Positions 60,664 through 64,000 of a stretch of 64,000 nt of DNA are shown here, one piece after another. Both the position numbers and the translations under genes were made by a program. The notes below the pieces were generated by a model, which saw nothing but the letters and a program-made list of their open reading frames with translations, was not told where the DNA came from and searched no databases. Origin of the DNA: CAWHJB01 sp963698715 (lineage in GTDB: Bacteria; Chloroflexota; Anaerolineae; Anaerolineales; UBA4823). The stretch is from contig CAVORW010000003.1 in assembly GCA_963698715.1 (NCBI GenBank), positions 62,001 through 126,000 of the forward strand, given 5' to 3'. The stretch's first letter is position 1. Each line of letters starts with the position of its first letter.

Positions 60664-61515
60664 ATGAATACAAGTCTGGATATCCGTCCCTCGCCGATTG
60701 CCGGTCAGTGGTACCCAGCAGACCCGCGCCGGCTGGCTCAATCCGTGGACGAATATTTGCGTGCCGGTGAGACCCAAGAGATAAAAGGCCAGATTGTAGC
60801 GATTATGGTTCCCCATGCTGGTCACCGGTACTCGGGGGCGGTTGCAGGGTATGCATTTGCCACCCTGCGGGGGCTTGAACCAGAAGTGGTTGCGGTTGTG
60901 TCACCCATGCATCACGCTTATTTAGAAACCCTGCTGACGACTGCCCATCAGGCTTACGCCACACCACTGGGCCACGTACCGGTCGATGGGGATAGCTTGA
61001 AGACGGTTGAGCGGTACCTGGAAGCTCAGCTGGGCATTTCCCTGGCCCGAGTGCCCAATGACCCGGAGCATTCTCTCGAGATCGAACTGCCTTTTTTACA
61101 GCGGGTTTTGAAGAAACCGTTTAACCTGCTGCCATTAATGGTGCGCGAGCACGATCCTCGTCTGGTCCGGATGCTTGGAAGCGCACTGGCACAGGCTCTT
61201 CAAGGTCGCAAAGCTTTGTTGGTTGCCAGTACAGATCTATCCCATTTTTACCCTCAAAAGGTTGCCAATCAGCTGGATACAGAGGTCTTGAGGCGAGTTG
61301 AGGCTTTAGATCCCTTAGGGGTGCTGCAGGTTGAAAAAGAAGGCAAAGGCTATGCTTGCGGCAGGGCTGCTCTGGCAGCGGTGCTTTGGGCTGCTCTGGA
61401 GATGGGTGCCGATGAAGCCCGGGCGATCTATCATGCTACCTCGGGAGATGTGACCGGTGACTACGATCAGGTGGTAGGATATGGGGCTGCTGTGATCACC
61501 CGGAGTGGAGATTAA
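60664..61515 (+). CDS. MEMO1-family protein (AmmeMemoRadiSam system B type)
   Basis: Member of the MEMO family, often found with AMMECR1 and radical-SAM partners. The 283-residue product has 'GQWYPADPRRLAQSVDEYL', 'VAIMVPHAGHRYSGAVAGYA' (conserved His), 'VVAVVSPMHHAY', 'NDPEHSLEIELPFLQRVLKK' and 'LLVASTDLSHFYPQ', the family's putative metal-binding histidines. It starts at ATG 60664. No AMMECR1 or radical-SAM partner is within the window. Function in bacteria is not established. Confidence 0.88.
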   Translation: MNTSLDIRPSPIAGQWYPADPRRLAQSVDEYLRAGETQEIKGQIVAIMVPHAGHRYSGAVAGYAFATLRGLEPEVVAVVSPMHHAYLETLLTTAHQAYATPLGHVPVDGDSLKTVERYLEAQLGISLARVPNDPEHSLEIELPFLQRVLKKPFNLLPLMVREHDPRLVRMLGSALAQALQGRKALLVASTDLSHFYPQKVANQLDTEVLRRVEALDPLGVLQVEKEGKGYACGRAALAAVLWAALEMGADEARAIYHATSGDVTGDYDQVVGYGAAVITRSGD

Positions 61516-61529
61516 AAAGCAATCCGGAT

Positions 61530-62894
61530 ATGGATAGTACGATACTGATTGATCTGCTCAAACTTGTTGTCGTTTTGCTGCTGGTATTAGCGAATGGTTT
61601 TTTCGTAGCAGCCGAATTCTCACTGGTCAGTGTGCGCCGGACCCGGATTGCCGAATTGGTTTCCAATGGCATTTCGGGCGCGGATGCTGTGCAAAAAGCG
61701 ATTGAAAATCCTGATCGTGTGATTGCAGCCACCCAGCTGGGTATAACTCTGGCCAGCCTGTCCCTGGGTTGGATCGGCGAACCTGCTCTTTCCCACTTAA
61801 TCCTCCCATTGGTAAACCTGTTCCCCGATGTGGTTCAAGGCGAAGTTTCGCACAGCATTTCTGCGGGCATAGCCTTTGCGCTGATCACTTTTCTGCATGT
61901 TGTTGTGGGAGAACTTGCGCCAAAATCTATTGCCTTGCAAGACCCGGAGCGAACCTCGCTGATCATTGCTCGGCCCACGCTGTGGAGTGAGATGCTTTTC
62001 AAGCCGGCGATCTGGTTACTAAATGGGACCGGCAATGCCCTGTTGAAACTTGTGGGTGTTCAGCCTGCTTCTGGGCACGAACTGGTCCATTCAGTCGAAG
62101 AATTGAAAATGCTGGTAACAGCCAGTGCTGAATCTGGCGTTGTTGAAGCAGAAGAAAGCCAGATGCTGCATGCGATCTTTGAATTCGGCTCGTTGATCGT
62201 CCGCCAGGTGATGATTCCGCGCACCGAGATGGTGTCAGTTGATGCGACTACCCCGCTGAATAATATTATCAGCCTGGTAAGCGAATCGACTTATACAAAA
62301 TTTCCGATCTATGAAGACAGCCTGGATCAGATCATCGGGATCGTGCATATTAAGGATTTGCTGAGCGCCATACAAAACCCGGATTGCAAGCATTGTATTG
62401 CCCGTGATTTCGCCCGCGAACCGATCTATGTGCCGGAGACAATCTCCGTGAACGCACTGCTGCATCAATTCCGGGCAGAGAAGCAGCATATAGCAATTGT
62501 TATGGACGAGTATGGAGGCACAGCTGGCCTGGTTACCCTGGAAGACTTGTTGGAGGAGATCGTAGGCGAAGTCAGCGATCCGTTCGACATGTTCATTCCG
62601 GAGATTCAAACACAGCCTGATGGCACGATTCTGATTGATGGCCTGACCCTGATCGAAGTTGTAAACGAGCAGTTGGGTTTGGATTTGAAAGATCCCGATT
62701 ACGATACGATTGCGGGTTTTGTTCTCGGCAAGCTGGGCCGTATCCCGCGGTTGCAGGACGTAGTTGAGGGAGAAGGTGTGCGCCTGAGAGTAGAAGCAAT
62801 GGATGGTTTGCGGATTGCCCGCCTATCTCTTCTCCCACTCGATGAAGCAGAAGAACTGGATGAGCCGGTCCAATCACCCAGGCCAAATTCTTAA
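61530..62894 (+). CDS. HlyC/CorC-family (CNNM-type) transporter
   Basis: Membrane protein, 454 residues, of the DUF21-CBS-CorC_HlyC type, linked to magnesium efflux/transport. Residues ~1-180 hold the DUF21 membrane domain (about four helices, 'FVAAEFSLVSVRRTRIAEL' typical), ~215-330 a CBS pair ('RQVMIPRTEMVSVDATTPL'), and ~345-435 the C-terminal transporter-associated domain ('ILIDGLTLIEVVNEQLGLDL'). Its stop overlaps the priA start (TAATG). Confidence 0.93.
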   Translation: MDSTILIDLLKLVVVLLLVLANGFFVAAEFSLVSVRRTRIAELVSNGISGADAVQKAIENPDRVIAATQLGITLASLSLGWIGEPALSHLILPLVNLFPDVVQGEVSHSISAGIAFALITFLHVVVGELAPKSIALQDPERTSLIIARPTLWSEMLFKPAIWLLNGTGNALLKLVGVQPASGHELVHSVEELKMLVTASAESGVVEAEESQMLHAIFEFGSLIVRQVMIPRTEMVSVDATTPLNNIISLVSESTYTKFPIYEDSLDQIIGIVHIKDLLSAIQNPDCKHCIARDFAREPIYVPETISVNALLHQFRAEKQHIAIVMDEYGGTAGLVTLEDLLEEIVGEVSDPFDMFIPEIQTQPDGTILIDGLTLIEVVNEQLGLDLKDPDYDTIAGFVLGKLGRIPRLQDVVEGEGVRLRVEAMDGLRIARLSLLPLDEAEELDEPVQSPRPNS

Positions 62895-64000
62895 TGCCAA
62901 CGTTTCTCGAGATTGCTGTCAATATTCCCCAGGTAACTGCTGTTTTCCATTACCACCTGCCGGAAGAACTGGAAGGTTTGGTCGGTCCTGGGCATCTGGT
63001 TGTGGTTCCTTTTGGTCGCCAGCAGGTACAGGGCGTTGTGTTGCGTTTGTTGGATCGACCCGAAGTGTCCCAAACTAGACCGGTGCATTCTCTGGTTGAT
63101 CCAATCGAAGTCCTGACCGCTCAACAAATCATCCTGGCCGAACAGTTAGCGGAAGCTAACCTGGTTTCGGTGGCAGGTATCATCGATATGATGCTCCCAC
63201 CCGGGTTGAGCCGGAGAGCCGAAACAGTCTTCACATTAAATGCTGCAGCTGTGGAGCGAGACCCGCAATTATCCCGTTTGGATACTCGGTTGGTCAATCT
63301 ATTGGGCAAACGCGGCCCGCTACGGGCAGGCCAAATCGACCGGGCTATGCCGAAATTCGATTGGCGCAGACGGGCGGATCGCCTCGTCCGGCAAGGCATA
63401 CTGGATTCAACCGTGGAGCTGCCAGATCCGAATGTGCGGCCCAAGGTTGTGCGTATGGCGCGGTTAAGCTGCCCTCCAGATATCGCAGAACAAGCGCTGC
63501 CCGAACTTGGACGGGCAGGCAGCAAGGCTTTGGGCCGCCGGCAGGCTATCTTGGGTTATTTAATCGAAGAGCCCGGTCCGGTGGATGTGAGCTGGTTATA
63601 CGCCGCTAGCGGTGGTTCTCTTGCCGACCTGCGCTACCTGGCAGAGCGGGACCTGGTTGCTTTAAGCGAGAGCGAGATCTGGCGCGATCCTCTCGGACAG
63701 ATTGAAGTAGCTGCAAACCGCCCCCCTGTTCTGACCGAAGGCCAGCGACTGGTTTGGGATGCAATCCGGGAGGGTTTCCAGCAATCGGTGTCAGGCGAGC
63801 CCGTAAAGCCTTTCCTGCTGCATGGGGTAACAGGCTCTGGCAAGACTGAGATTTACCTGCAGGCTGTGGCGGAGGCCCTACAGGCCGGCAAGCAAGCCAT
63901 CGTATTGGTGCCTGAGATCGCGCTGACTCCCCAGACTGTGCGGCGCTTTATGGAACGGTTCCCGGGCCGGGTAGGCCTGGTACATTCTCAGTTATCCGCC
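62894..64000 (+). CDS. priA: Primosomal protein N' (PriA helicase), cut by window end
   Basis: DNA helicase that restarts stalled replication forks. The visible 369 residues start at ATG 62894, overlapping the upstream stop. The N-terminal DNA-binding domain ('VAVFHYHLPEELEGLVGPGH' type) is followed by a winged-helix part and the helicase Walker A 'LLHGVTGSGKTEIYLQAVAE' and 'VPEIALTPQT'. The C-terminal helicase and zinc-finger parts are outside the window. Confidence 0.93.
   Translation, partial: MPTFLEIAVNIPQVTAVFHYHLPEELEGLVGPGHLVVVPFGRQQVQGVVLRLLDRPEVSQTRPVHSLVDPIEVLTAQQIILAEQLAEANLVSVAGIIDMMLPPGLSRRAETVFTLNAAAVERDPQLSRLDTRLVNLLGKRGPLRAGQIDRAMPKFDWRRRADRLVRQGILDSTVELPDPNVRPKVVRMARLSCPPDIAEQALPELGRAGSKALGRRQAILGYLIEEPGPVDVSWLYAASGGSLADLRYLAERDLVALSESEIWRDPLGQIEVAANRPPVLTEGQRLVWDAIREGFQQSVSGEPVKPFLLHGVTGSGKTEIYLQAVAEALQAGKQAIVLVPEIALTPQTVRRFMERFPGRVGLVHSQLSA

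Noticed and set aside
1..64000. CRISPR arrays, rRNA and tRNA genes
   Set aside because: No regular repeat-spacer series, rRNA-like stretch or convincing tRNA signature was seen while reading both strands. A tRNAscan or CRISPR finder run could still find something I missed.

Overview
The window reads as a chromosomal segment of a Chloroflexota bacterium, most likely an anaerobic Anaerolineae member. I infer this from the gene repertoire and style: MttB-family corrinoid methyltransferases, a GPH symporter, a MEMO/AMMECR1-type protein, a ClpC-like ATPase, abundant lipoproteins and selenoproteins. No rRNA or tRNA gene was found, so the placement is moderate in confidence.

Layout. (1) 1-2431, minus: molybdate uptake operon, with an ArsR-like/periplasmic-binding fusion regulator, modA and a cut modB. 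(2) 2688-15429: a corrinoid methyl-transfer island. Two non-pyrrolysine MttB-family methyltransferases, two PLP enzymes and an Asp/Glu-racemase-like protein lie on the minus strand; divergently, a GntR/FCD regulator, a corrinoid protein, a pterin-binding methyltransferase, a GPH symporter and a HAD-like protein lie on the plus strand. Together they look like an uptake and demethylation system for a methylated amine or amino acid feeding methyl-THF. (3) 15.6-37.1 kb: mostly housekeeping genes (thrC, an orphan DNA methyltransferase, comEA, an S1 protein, a membrane-GAF-HTH regulator, punA, ltaE, rluD, lspA, a glycosyltransferase/methyltransferase pair, a PTPS-III-like pterin enzyme, corA, ybaK, moaA, DUF92).

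(4) 37.27-45.10 kb is the most remarkable part. A 7.76-kb element with IS630-type 22-bp inverted ends and flanking TA dinucleotides sits inside a four-copy, 21-bp-spaced array of perfect DnaA-box sequences; removing the element with one TA restores the 21-bp spacing exactly. Inside it is an integron: a frameshifted intI with the IntI-specific insertion, divergent sigma70-like promoters, an attI-like crossover, and cassettes whose first 11-12 bases are the exact reverse complement of their own attC left side. The first cassette holds a decayed IS91-like element; the next three hold or appear to hold four intact small genes (three of them membrane proteins). A decayed IS630 transposase closes the right side.

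(5) 45.1-64 kb: PH-domain and SIMPL proteins, clpC, a cyclic-nucleotide-binding/NFU pair, ferritin, GGT, selD, an SPFH protein, a PyrK-like/PIG-L/PyrD-like trio, dtd, trpS, a SelW-like gene, a MEMO-like gene, a CorC-type transporter and a cut priA. Both selD and the SelW-like gene contain an in-frame UGA exactly at the conserved redox position, so the organism very probably inserts selenocysteine.

A family of long GC-rich palindromes sharing a core ending in CGGCT is scattered through intergenic regions at 5.6, 33.8 and 60.2-60.4 kb.
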